Assembly (NCBI RefSeq): GCF_016907255.1
Contig: NZ_JAFBBQ010000001.1
Span: forward strand, 1,178,001 to 1,242,000
Direction of reading: 5' to 3'
Length of the DNA stretch: 64,000 bases
Source of the DNA: Microbacterium keratanolyticum
GTDB lineage: Bacteria > Actinomycetota > Actinomycetes > Actinomycetales > Microbacteriaceae
Shown: piece by piece, positions 1 to 7,526 of the stretch
How the letters are laid out: each line of letters opens with the position of its first letter
Position numbering within the stretch: position 1 is the first letter of the stretch
Program-made: the position numbers and the translations under genes
Notes under the pieces: generated by a model
What the model was told of the DNA's origin: nothing
Database searches by the model: none
Seen by the model: the letters and a program-made list of their open reading frames with translations, nothing else

Positions 1-25
1 GCCAGTTGGCGTAAGTCACGCGACG

Positions 26-47
26 GCGGATGCCCCGTGGCATCCGC
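26..47. terminator. Hairpin at window edge, probable terminator
   Basis: A 9-bp perfect stem GCGGATGCC/GGCATCCGC encloses a 4-nt loop and is followed on the + side by TCTTTC. It lies just past the stop of the minus-strand gene ending at 56, and could also end a + strand gene outside the window. Seen directly; function inferred. Confidence 0.5.
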
Positions 48-55
48 TCTTTCGC

Positions 56-388
56 TCAGTCTTCGTCGCGGGCGGTGACAATCGTCTCGTGGTCGACGCG
101 CACGATGCGGTCGTGGCGACGCGCGAGCCGCTCGAGAACCACGCCGACGAGGCCACCGAGAGCGATGCCGATCGGGGCCGTCCACAGGAGCACGAATCCG
201 AACACCTGGGTCGGCGGGTAGACGACGTTGAGCACCTCCGACGGCTGCTGGCTGCCGGACAGCGCGATGATTGCCGCGACCAGCACACCCAGCACACCAC
301 CGACGGCCATCAGCACGCCGTAGCGCGGCACGCGACGGACACGCGCTTCGACGATCTCGTCGCGGGAGGTGGGGTGCTCAGCAGACAT
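56..388 (-). CDS. Small two-helix membrane protein, unknown function
   Basis: A 110-residue protein with two clear hydrophobic helices at about residues 22-44 and 56-86, a charged N-terminus, and an Arg-rich then acidic C-terminal tail ending in ARDED. No catalytic motif is visible. The start is the ATG at 388. It has no Shine-Dalgarno sequence, but GACAAT sits 6 nt upstream, as in other probable leaderless genes of this window. A longer reading frame extends upstream but overlaps the neighbouring gene's territory and has shadow-like composition. I do not recognise a function. Confidence 0.7.
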   Translation of the reverse strand: MSAEHPTSRDEIVEARVRRVPRYGVLMAVGGVLGVLVAAIIALSGSQQPSEVLNVVYPPTQVFGFVLLWTAPIGIALGGLVGVVLERLARRHDRIVRVDHETIVTARDED

Positions 389-435
389 GGCTCTATTGTC
401 CCACCCCTGCCTATGCCCGCGCACAGGGTCGTCGC

Positions 436-804
436 CTACGGACGCAGCGGCAGCAGGTCCGCGAGATGCGCGCGGATGCCGGAGGCGTGCACCCGACCGG
501 ACGCCGCGGCGGCGTCCCAGGTCTCCGTTCCCGTGGCCACGGCGATCCACGTCGCCGCATCCATCTCGATCACATTCGGCGGAGTACCGCGCGTGTGCTT
601 CGGACCCTGCACGACCTGCACGGCACCGAACGGCGGAACCCGCACCTCGACACTGTTGCCCGGCGCCTTCTCATCCAGCAGCTGCAGCAGGTAGCGGACC
701 GCGGTGCCGTACTCGCTGCGCGGGGGCTTCCCCCCGGCGGCGAGCGCATCCTGCGTCGCCGTCAGCGCTGCGCGCCCGAGCGCGGTATCGATCTTCTTCG
801 CCAC
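436..804 (-). CDS. Sterol carrier family protein
   Basis: A 122-residue soluble protein. It resembles the small SCP-like/MDMPI-associated proteins of actinobacteria in composition and in its central segment VEVRVPPFGAVQVVQGPKHT. In other actinobacteria such genes often lie near purine genes, which fits the purD and purC loci nearby. The start is GTG 804, placed exactly 6 nt after TAGGCT on the minus strand, so the transcript is probably leaderless. Family assignment is from recall of sequence style; biochemical role unknown. Confidence 0.6.
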   Translation of the reverse strand: MAKKIDTALGRAALTATQDALAAGGKPPRSEYGTAVRYLLQLLDEKAPGNSVEVRVPPFGAVQVVQGPKHTRGTPPNVIEMDAATWIAVATGTETWDAAAASGRVHASGIRAHLADLLPLRP

Positions 805-810
805 GGCTTC

Positions 811-816
811 AGCCTA
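811..816 (-). promoter_or_regulatory. -10 box of a leaderless promoter (sterol carrier gene)
   Basis: TAGGCT on the minus strand, followed by 6 nt and then GTG 804. This places the expected transcription start at the start codon itself. Confidence 0.5.
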
Positions 817-929
817 GGCGCGTGCGGTCGCGTCGCAACATCCGCCTGCAGCCCCAGAGCCGGACGGGGGCCGCGGCACGCAGCCACGACCCCCTCGCGC
901 ACACGACACCTGCCGTGTCGCCGCTCTCC

Positions 930-1835
930 CTACGACGCCGTGAGGCTGTCGACGTAGTCCTTGTTCTCGTCCATCCAGGTCCGGACGATCTCGGTGTAGT
1001 CCGTCACGGTCTCGTCGGTGTTGTACATGACGTTCTCAAGCGAGAACAGCAAGTCCGAGCTGAGCGTGAAGTCCTTCAACCAGCCGTTGACCTCGGCAAA
1101 GTCATCGGCGAACCCGGTGCGCGTCACGGTGTGGATCGACTCGGCAGCCCCCAGGGTGCCCTCCGGGTCGGCCAGGTCCTTGATGTCGAAGGCGTCATAG
1201 GCCCAGTGCGGACGCCACAGTGTCACGGCGATGTTCTTGCCGCTGTCGAGCGCCTTGCTGAGCTCCGCGAGCATCGCGGGCGTGGACGACGTGATGTAGT
1301 CCATGCCATCGAGCTTGTAGGTGGGGATCACCTCGTTCTGCGTCGCCTCAGTAAGGCCGGCGCCGGGCTCGATGCCGATGAGGCGGTTGTCGAACGCCTC
1401 GGCGTTGGCGGCGAGATCCGCGAGCGAGTCGACGGGGGCGTCCGCGTTGACCGCGATCGTGAGCTTGGCGTCTTCGTTCCATGCTCCGAGGTCGACGATG
1501 TCGTCTCCGTACTGCTCGAAGTAGGAGGCGTGCGTCGTCGGTAGCCAGCCGTCCAGCGCGAGGTCGTAGTCGCCCTTGGCGAGACCGGCGAAGACGGGGC
1601 CCGCATCGGCGTACTCGAGGGTGACGTTGTAGCCCTTGTCCTCGAGCGCGATCTTCCACAGGTACGAGGCTGCTTCGCCTTCGGGCCAGCCGTTGAAGAC
1701 ACCGATCGTGATGTCCTTGGATGCCTCGCCTGAGGCATCGGAACCGGATGCATCCGTGCCTCCGGCGCATCCGGCGAGGGCAAGAGTCGCTGCTGCTCCC
1801 AGCGCAAGGGCGCTGATGAGGTGTCGCTTCTTCAT
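930..1835 (-). CDS. opuAC: Glycine betaine/choline-type ABC transporter substrate-binding lipoprotein
   Basis: A 301-residue extracellular binding protein of the OpuAC/ProX family, which captures quaternary-ammonium osmolytes for the ABC importer. The N-terminus is a lipoprotein signal (MKKRH, hydrophobic core, lipobox LALAGC near residue 23) followed by a Gly/Ser/Asp linker. The OpuAC fold is shown by NGWPEGEAASYLWKIALEDKGY, LALDGWLPTTHASYFEQYGDD and the Trp/Tyr-rich segments that form aromatic cages in this family. It is the last gene of the operon ATPase-permease-binding protein. A clear AGGAAAGGAAACACC lies before the ATG. Confidence 0.9.
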   Translation of the reverse strand: MKKRHLISALALGAAATLALAGCAGGTDASGSDASGEASKDITIGVFNGWPEGEAASYLWKIALEDKGYNVTLEYADAGPVFAGLAKGDYDLALDGWLPTTHASYFEQYGDDIVDLGAWNEDAKLTIAVNADAPVDSLADLAANAEAFDNRLIGIEPGAGLTEATQNEVIPTYKLDGMDYITSSTPAMLAELSKALDSGKNIAVTLWRPHWAYDAFDIKDLADPEGTLGAAESIHTVTRTGFADDFAEVNGWLKDFTLSSDLLFSLENVMYNTDETVTDYTEIVRTWMDENKDYVDSLTAS

Positions 1836-1944
1836 GGTGTTTCCTTTCCTCCTGCGTGCTGTGTCGCAGGTGTTGGGGATGCCCGCGGTCTACCGCGAGC
1901 CGTCGGTGCGCACGCGCACCTCGGTCTTGATGAATCGGGTCGGC

Positions 1945-2853
1945 TCAGGCCGGGACGGGTGCGGATGCCTCGGCAGGTGCGGCCTTCGGCGCCGGAGCCT
2001 GCGCGGCCGGGCGTGCGGGGCGCTTGCGCGCTCGGCCGAAACCGCCGGTGACACGGTCGAGGATCATCGCGATGATCACGACGGAGAGTCCCGCTTCGAA
2101 GCCGAGTCCGATGTCGATGCGGCTGAGCGCCTGGATGATGTCCTTGCCGAGCCCCGGCGCGCCGACCATGCTCGCGATGACGACCATCGAGAGCGAGAGC
2201 ATGATCACCTGGTTGACGCCGGCCATGATCGACGGCATCGCCAACGGCAGCTGGATCTGCCGCAGAATACGACCGGGGGTGGCGCCGAAGGCGTGCCCTG
2301 CCTCGACGACCTCCGCGTCGACGCCGCGGATGCCGAGCTCGGTCAGACGCACTCCGGGTGCGACGGCGAAGAGGATCGTCGCCACGATTCCGGGCACGAC
2401 GCCGACGCTGAACAGGAAGATCGCGGGAATCAGGTAGACGAAGGCGGGCATCGTCTGCAGGAAGTCGAGCACGGGTCGGACGACGGCTGACACGCGCGCC
2501 GACCGCGACGCCCAGATGCCCACGGGAATCGCGATGAGGATCGCGATGAATGCCGCCACCAGGGTGAGCGCGAGCGTCTGCATCGCCTTCTCCCACTGGT
2601 CGACGCCGACGATCACGACGAGGCCGATCGCTGCGCCGAGGGCGAGCTTCCATCCCTTGGCCCAGAACGAGAGGGCGACGATCACGAGGATGATCACCCA
2701 GAACGGCGGCGTCGTGAGCACCCAGGCGACTCCGTCGTAGAAGCCGGTGAAGATCGTCGCGATGACGTCGAAGAAGAGGCCGAGCGTGTCGGTCACCCAG
2801 CCGATGAAGGCCTTCGCCCAATCACCGAGCGGAATGCGGAATCCGTCGATCAT
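1945..2853 (-). CDS. opuAB: Glycine betaine ABC transporter permease
   Basis: A 302-residue integral membrane protein of the ProW/OpuAB type, with about six transmembrane helices. It includes the family segment DFLQTMPAFVYLIPAIFLF and the EAA-like cytoplasmic loop EAGHAFGATPGRILRQIQLPLAMPSIMAG, which docks on the ATPase. The C-terminal tail is Ala/Pro-rich (about 25 residues). Its start overlaps the ATPase stop by 4 bp (2850-2853), so the two are translationally coupled. It forms the channel for betaine import with its two operon partners. Confidence 0.9.
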   Translation of the reverse strand: MIDGFRIPLGDWAKAFIGWVTDTLGLFFDVIATIFTGFYDGVAWVLTTPPFWVIILVIVALSFWAKGWKLALGAAIGLVVIVGVDQWEKAMQTLALTLVAAFIAILIAIPVGIWASRSARVSAVVRPVLDFLQTMPAFVYLIPAIFLFSVGVVPGIVATILFAVAPGVRLTELGIRGVDAEVVEAGHAFGATPGRILRQIQLPLAMPSIMAGVNQVIMLSLSMVVIASMVGAPGLGKDIIQALSRIDIGLGFEAGLSVVIIAMILDRVTGGFGRARKRPARPAAQAPAPKAAPAEASAPVPA

Positions 2854-4124
2854 GCGAGGCTCCCTTCGCTCGCCGCATCCACGAGCGGGGTGAACTGCGC
2901 CACCATCTCGATCGGCGTCTGGATGATCGGCATCTCGCGCGTCGTCGGAGAGACGTTGCCGAGCGCAGCGAGCAGCGTCACGCGGGGTATCACGCCGATG
3001 AGCCGACGGTTCTCATCGACCACGGCCAGTGGGACGGGCGTCTCGACGGCGCGCTCGACGATGTCGGTGAGCAGATCGTCGGGACCGACGGTCAGCACCG
3101 ACGCATCCACGATCGAACGCAGATCGGTCGTCCCTGCCTTGACCGCGCGGATCACGGCGCGGTCGGTGACGACGCCGACGAGGCGCCGGTTCTCGACGGC
3201 GAACACGGCGCTGGCCTGCTGCTCGCGCAGCGTCCGCAGGGCGCCGCGGACTCCGGCGCTCACGGGGGTCGTGAGGTGCGGTGGCTCCATGACGGCGCTC
3301 GCGGTGAGCACTCGCGTGCGGTCGACGTCCTGCACGAACTGCGCGACGTAGTCATTCGCGGGGTCGGTGAGGATCTCCTCGGGCGTGCCCTGCTGCACGA
3401 TGCGTCCGTCGCGCATGACGGCGATGCGATCGCCCAGGAACATGGCCTCGTTGAGGTCGTGCGTGATGAAGATGATGGTGCGGCCGAGCTCCTGCTGCAG
3501 CTCGATCAGCTGCTCCTGCATCTCACGACGGATCAGCGGATCGAGGGCGGAGAAGGCCTCATCCATGAGAAGGATGTCGGTGCCGGCGGTCAGCGCGCGG
3601 GCGAGGCCGACACGCTGGCGCATGCCGCCGGAGAGTTCGTCGGGGTAGGCATCCGCCCGGTCGCCCAGGCCCACGCGCTCGAGAATCTCGCGTGCCTGCG
3701 CAAGCCGTGTGGCTTTCGCGACGCCCTGGATCTCCAGCGCGTACGCGGCGTTGTCCAGCACGGTGCGGTGCGGCAGCAGGGCGAAGTGCTGGAAGACCAT
3801 CGACACAGATTGACGACGGATGCCGCGCAACTCCCCCGCCGACGCGGCTGTGACACTGTGGCCCTGCACGACGACATCGCCGTCGGTGGGGGTCAGCAGG
3901 CCGTTGAGCATGCGGATGATGGTGGACTTGCCGGAACCGGACAGGCCCATGATCACGAAGATCTCACCGCGGTTGACGGTGAAACTCGCGTCGATCACAG
4001 CCGCTGTTCCGGCGTCTGCGACTTCGGAACGGCTCTGGCCGGCCTTGAGCCGGCGGACAGCCTGGTTCGGGTTCTTTCCGAAGACTTTGTAGAGATGGCG
4101 CGCTTGTAGTGCGATTTCGGACAC
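2850..4124 (-). CDS. opuAA: Glycine betaine ABC transporter ATP-binding protein with CBS domains
   Basis: A 424-residue ATPase of the ProV/OpuAA class that energises betaine uptake. Walker A is GLSGSGKST, the signature is LSGGMRQRVGLARAL, Walker B is ILLMDEAFSALDPL and the switch is FITHDLNEAM. Two CBS domains follow (roughly residues 285-395), which sense ionic strength or c-di-AMP in relatives. GTG 4124 (MSEIALQARHLYKVFG) is preferred because GGGGGA lies just upstream. The alternative GTG at 4142 adds six residues and has no ribosome-binding site. First gene of the operon. Confidence 0.9.
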   Translation of the reverse strand: MSEIALQARHLYKVFGKNPNQAVRRLKAGQSRSEVADAGTAAVIDASFTVNRGEIFVIMGLSGSGKSTIIRMLNGLLTPTDGDVVVQGHSVTAASAGELRGIRRQSVSMVFQHFALLPHRTVLDNAAYALEIQGVAKATRLAQAREILERVGLGDRADAYPDELSGGMRQRVGLARALTAGTDILLMDEAFSALDPLIRREMQEQLIELQQELGRTIIFITHDLNEAMFLGDRIAVMRDGRIVQQGTPEEILTDPANDYVAQFVQDVDRTRVLTASAVMEPPHLTTPVSAGVRGALRTLREQQASAVFAVENRRLVGVVTDRAVIRAVKAGTTDLRSIVDASVLTVGPDDLLTDIVERAVETPVPLAVVDENRRLIGVIPRVTLLAALGNVSPTTREMPIIQTPIEMVAQFTPLVDAASEGSLA

Positions 4125-4399
4125 GTTTCCCCCGCGGCCCACCGTGATTTCGGGTAGCGGGAGCCGCTTCGGTTACGCCCGGGTGATGATTCCAAGGCCG
4201 CTTCGACAAGACTGTGCTGACGGCTCGGGCAGCGGATTTCGGATCCGCTACGGAGAACATCGACCGTACGCTCGCGCCTCTTCGTGCACAGCTGAATCGA
4301 AAGAAGGACGCGACCGCGGACTGGTCTGCAGGGCCGGAGCCCTGCCTTTCACGTTATCGGCACGACTGCAACGGAGCCAAACTCGCCCGTGTTCGCCCC

Positions 4400-4405
4400 T
4401 AGGGT
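4400..4405 (+). promoter_or_regulatory. -10 box of a leaderless promoter (LOG-family gene)
   Basis: TAGGGT is followed by 6 nt (CGAGGC) and then ATG 4412. No Shine-Dalgarno sequence is present. Confidence 0.5.
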
Positions 4406-4411
4406 CGAGGC

Positions 4412-5515
4412 ATGAGAAGAACCCGCGGCGGCGTGATCGATGTGGACTCCCTCGACGACCTGGAACGGCGAGTCCGATGTGGCGCGGAGTCGATGGCGGG
4501 CTGGCATCTGCGGGCCCTGGATCTGACGGTGCAGCGCGAGCCCCTGCGGACGCTCGACGTCGCCGGTGCGCTGTTCCTCGGCTGCACGATGCTGCCCGCC
4601 GACGAGGAGTCGGTGCGGGCGCGCGGGGCCGTCGTCTTCCCTGCGGTTCCGGATGCGCCCGTCGATGCCTACCGCACGATCCTCTACACACCCGAGGAGC
4701 TCTTCGGCGATGCCGGCTACGCACACAGCCTGGACGCGCGCACCTACGCCTGGTCGCAGGACCGCCACGCCCGTGAGGGCACGCTCGCCCAGGCACTGCA
4801 TGACTACAGCATCGGCGAGGCACTGAACACCTGGGTGCAGGGACGTCGACTCGTGGGTGTCATGGGCGGGCACGGAGCACAGCGCAGCGACGCCGGATAT
4901 GCGGATGGCGTCGCGCTGGGCGGACTGCTCGGCCAGACCTTGACGGTCGCGACCGGCGGCGGTCCCGGCACGATGGAGGCGGTCAATCTGGGGGCCTGGC
5001 TGAGCCGTGAGGGGACGGATGCTGCCGCGGAGGCGATCGCAATGCTCGCGCCCGTGCCGAGCTTCACCCCCGACATCGGCGCGTGGGCGGATGCCGCTTT
5101 CGCTGTGCGGGAGCGCTTCGGGCGCGGATCGGATTCGCTCGGCATCCCGACCTGGCACTACGGCCATGAGCCTCCCAACGCCTTCGCGAACGCGATCGCC
5201 AAGTACTTCCACAACGCGCAGCGCGAGGCGATCCTGCTCGAGCTGTGCCAGGCGGGCATCGTCTTCCTGCCCGGGGCGGGCGGCACGGTGCAGGAGATCT
5301 TCCAGGATGCCTGCGAGAACTACTACGCCGATGAGTCGTCGATCGCGCCGATGGTGCTTGTCGGGCAGAGGTACTGGACCGAGCACCTCCCGGCGTGGCC
5401 GTTGCTGCAGGCGCTGGCGAAGGGCCGCCCCATGGAGAAGCACGTGCATCTCGTCGATTCCGTGCACGAGGCGGCGGCACTCGTGACCGAGACCTCCCCC
5501 ACCACGGCGGCGTAG
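4412..5515 (+). CDS. LOG-family Rossmann-fold nucleotide-binding protein
   Basis: A 367-residue protein with the LOG (Lonely Guy) core, a family that includes cytokinin riboside 5'-monophosphate phosphoribohydrolases. The core motifs are GGGPGTMEA (residues 182-190) and LPGAGGTVQEIF (286-297), the latter a variant of PGGxGTxxE. It is about twice the usual LOG length, with an N-terminal extension of about 140 residues, so the substrate should not be assumed. It is divergent from the betaine operon. Its TAG stop (5513-5515) doubles as the start of the -10 box of the next gene. Confidence 0.75.
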   Translation: MRRTRGGVIDVDSLDDLERRVRCGAESMAGWHLRALDLTVQREPLRTLDVAGALFLGCTMLPADEESVRARGAVVFPAVPDAPVDAYRTILYTPEELFGDAGYAHSLDARTYAWSQDRHAREGTLAQALHDYSIGEALNTWVQGRRLVGVMGGHGAQRSDAGYADGVALGGLLGQTLTVATGGGPGTMEAVNLGAWLSREGTDAAAEAIAMLAPVPSFTPDIGAWADAAFAVRERFGRGSDSLGIPTWHYGHEPPNAFANAIAKYFHNAQREAILLELCQAGIVFLPGAGGTVQEIFQDACENYYADESSIAPMVLVGQRYWTEHLPAWPLLQALAKGRPMEKHVHLVDSVHEAAALVTETSPTTAA

Positions 5516-5518
5516 GCT
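5513..5518 (+). promoter_or_regulatory. -10 box overlapping the preceding stop codon
   Basis: TAGGCT, whose TAG is the stop codon of the LOG-family gene, is followed by 7 nt and ATG 5526. This suggests the NUDIX gene has its own leaderless transcript. Confidence 0.5.
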
Positions 5519-5525
5519 CAGAGCG

Positions 5526-6194
5526 ATGAGCGTCACACCGCGAGGAGCACGGGCAGAGCTGCTCGCTGCCGCTCGTGCGCTCTCGTGGAGCACATCGTTC
5601 CCCCCGCTCTTCGATGCAGAGGGCGCGAAGCCCGCGTCCGTCCTCGTCCTGTTCGGCGTGCTCGATGACATCCCCGCGACGACCCGCGAGGCATCCGTCG
5701 CCCGCGACCTCGACGTGCTGCTCCAGCGCCGCGCACCCACCCTCTCCTCACATGCGGGCCAGGTGTCGTTCCCGGGTGGTCGCGCCGAGGACGCCGATGC
5801 GGATGCCGCCGCCACCGCCCTGCGCGAAGCGGAGGAGGAGACCGGGCTCGACCCGCACGGCGTCGAAGTGCTCGCGATGCTCCCGGAGGTGCCCCTCGCG
5901 GTGAGCAATCACCGCGTGACGCCCGTGCTCGCCTGGTGGACGTCTCCTTCCCGTGTCGCCGCGGTCGATCACGCCGAGACGGTCGAAGTGTTCCGCGTCC
6001 CGGTGGCGAAGCTGCTCGACCCCGCGAACCGGTACATGTCGGTGCGGCACTATGGCGCGCAGACGTTCCGCGCCCCGGCGTTCGAGGTCGACGGCACGAT
6101 CGTGTGGGGCTTCACGGCGATGGTGCTGCATGCGATCTTCGACGCATCCGGTTGGACGATCCCCTGGAACGAACAGGACGAGCGGCCGGTCTGA
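5526..6194 (+). CDS. NUDIX hydrolase, CoA pyrophosphatase type
   Basis: A 222-residue enzyme with the NUDIX box GGRAEDADADAAATALREAEEETGL split over residues 84-108 (G-x5-E-x7-REUxEExGU satisfied). The preceding SSHAGQVSFPGG is characteristic of the NudL/CoA pyrophosphatase branch, which cleaves CoA to 4'-phosphopantetheine and 3',5'-ADP. Cytosolic. It starts 10 nt after the LOG gene and carries its own -10 box, so it may be transcribed both alone and by read-through. Confidence 0.85.
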   Translation: MSVTPRGARAELLAAARALSWSTSFPPLFDAEGAKPASVLVLFGVLDDIPATTREASVARDLDVLLQRRAPTLSSHAGQVSFPGGRAEDADADAAATALREAEEETGLDPHGVEVLAMLPEVPLAVSNHRVTPVLAWWTSPSRVAAVDHAETVEVFRVPVAKLLDPANRYMSVRHYGAQTFRAPAFEVDGTIVWGFTAMVLHAIFDASGWTIPWNEQDERPV

Positions 6195-6222
6195 CGCCAC
6201 GACACACGCGAGCCGCGCTCGG

Positions 6223-6228
6223 TAGTCT
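6223..6228 (+). promoter_or_regulatory. -10 box of a leaderless promoter (purD)
   Basis: TAGTCT, then 6 nt (GGCTAC), then GTG 6235. Confidence 0.5.
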
Positions 6229-6234
6229 GGCTAC

Positions 6235-7512
6235 GTGAAGATTCTCGTTCTCGGTTCCGGTGCCCGCGAGCACGCCATCATCCTTGCGCTGCGTGCGGAA
6301 GAGGCGTCGCATGAGATCTTCGCAGCGCCCGGCAACGCCGGCATCGCGCAGGACGCGACCCTCGTCGACGTCAACATGCTCGATGGCAAGGCTGTCACCG
6401 CGTTCGCGAACGAGAACGCCATCGACCTGGTCGTCGTCGGCCCCGAGGCTCCGCTCGTCGCGGGGGTCGCCGACCCGCTGCGCGAGCGTGGCATCCCGGT
6501 CTTCGGTCCCGGCAAGACTGCGGCTCAGCTCGAGGGCTCGAAGGCGTACGCCAAGCGGATCATGGATGCCGCGGGTGTCCCGACCGGCCGCGCCGTGCGG
6601 GCCACTTCGACGGCTGAGGTCGAGGCCGCGTTCGAGGACTTCGGAGCGCCCTACGTCGTGAAGGCCGACGGGCTCGCCGCAGGCAAGGGCGTCATCGTCA
6701 CGTCCGAGCGCGCGGACGCTCTCGCGCACGCCGAGCAGTACCTGCCGAACGGACCCGTGCTGGTCGAGGAGTTCCTCACCGGCCCGGAGGTCTCCCTCTT
6801 CTTCCTGAGCGACGGCGACACGGTGCGCGCGCTCAGCCCCGCACAGGACTTCAAGCGCGCGTTCGACGGCGACGCCGGCCCGAACACGGGCGGCATGGGC
6901 GCCTACTCGCCCCTGCCCTGGCTCTCGGAGCAGTTCGGCAGCGTCGAGGACTTCGTCGCCGAGGTGACGCGCGATGTCGCGCTCCCGGTCATCCGCCAGA
7001 TGGACTCCGAAGGCACCCCCTTCATCGGCCTGCTCTACGCCGGCCTGATCCTGACGCCCGCCGGCGTGCGCGTGATCGAGTTCAACGCACGCTTCGGCGA
7101 CCCGGAAACTCAGGTCGTGCTGCCGCGCCTGCAGACGCCACTGTCGCAGCTGCTGCTCGCCGCAGCATCCGGAAATCTGGAAGACCAGCCCGAGCCGGTC
7201 TTCAGCGACGATGTCGCGATCACGGTCGTCCTCGCGAGCGAGGGCTACCCCGAGGCTCCGCAGACCGGCCGTCAGATCGAGGGGCTGGCCGAAGCGGCTG
7301 CGGTTCCCGGCGTGCGCATCGTGCATGCGGCGACCGCAGGTCCGGATGCGCCGGGCGGCGCGCTCATCGCGACCGGTGGCCGCGTGCTCAGCGTCGTGGC
7401 GACCGGGCCCGACTTCCGCGAGGCCCGCGCCCGCGCCTATGAGGCCATCCGGCACATCTCGCTCGACGGCGCGCACTTCCGCCACGACATCGCGGCGCGC
7501 GTCGCCGAGTAG
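6235..7512 (+). CDS. purD: Phosphoribosylamine-glycine ligase
   Basis: A 425-residue GAR synthetase, second step of de novo purine synthesis (phosphoribosylamine + glycine + ATP). The N-terminus MKILVLGSGAREHAIILAL, the ATP-grasp segment KADGLAAGKGVIVT, the glycine-site NTGGMGAYSPLPWL and the metal-binding EFNARFGDPETQVVLPRL are all present. Full length for the family. It starts at GTG with no ribosome-binding site but a correctly placed -10 box. purC and purSQ lie elsewhere in the window, so the purine genes are scattered. Confidence 0.95.
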   Translation: MKILVLGSGAREHAIILALRAEEASHEIFAAPGNAGIAQDATLVDVNMLDGKAVTAFANENAIDLVVVGPEAPLVAGVADPLRERGIPVFGPGKTAAQLEGSKAYAKRIMDAAGVPTGRAVRATSTAEVEAAFEDFGAPYVVKADGLAAGKGVIVTSERADALAHAEQYLPNGPVLVEEFLTGPEVSLFFLSDGDTVRALSPAQDFKRAFDGDAGPNTGGMGAYSPLPWLSEQFGSVEDFVAEVTRDVALPVIRQMDSEGTPFIGLLYAGLILTPAGVRVIEFNARFGDPETQVVLPRLQTPLSQLLLAAASGNLEDQPEPVFSDDVAITVVLASEGYPEAPQTGRQIEGLAEAAAVPGVRIVHAATAGPDAPGGALIATGGRVLSVVATGPDFREARARAYEAIRHISLDGAHFRHDIAARVAE

Positions 7513-7526
7513 AACCCACTTGCCGC

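Noticed and set aside
4125-4142. Upstream GTG 4142 as the start of the betaine ATPase
   Set aside because: No ribosome-binding site before it. GTG 4124 has GGGGGA and gives the usual family N-terminus.
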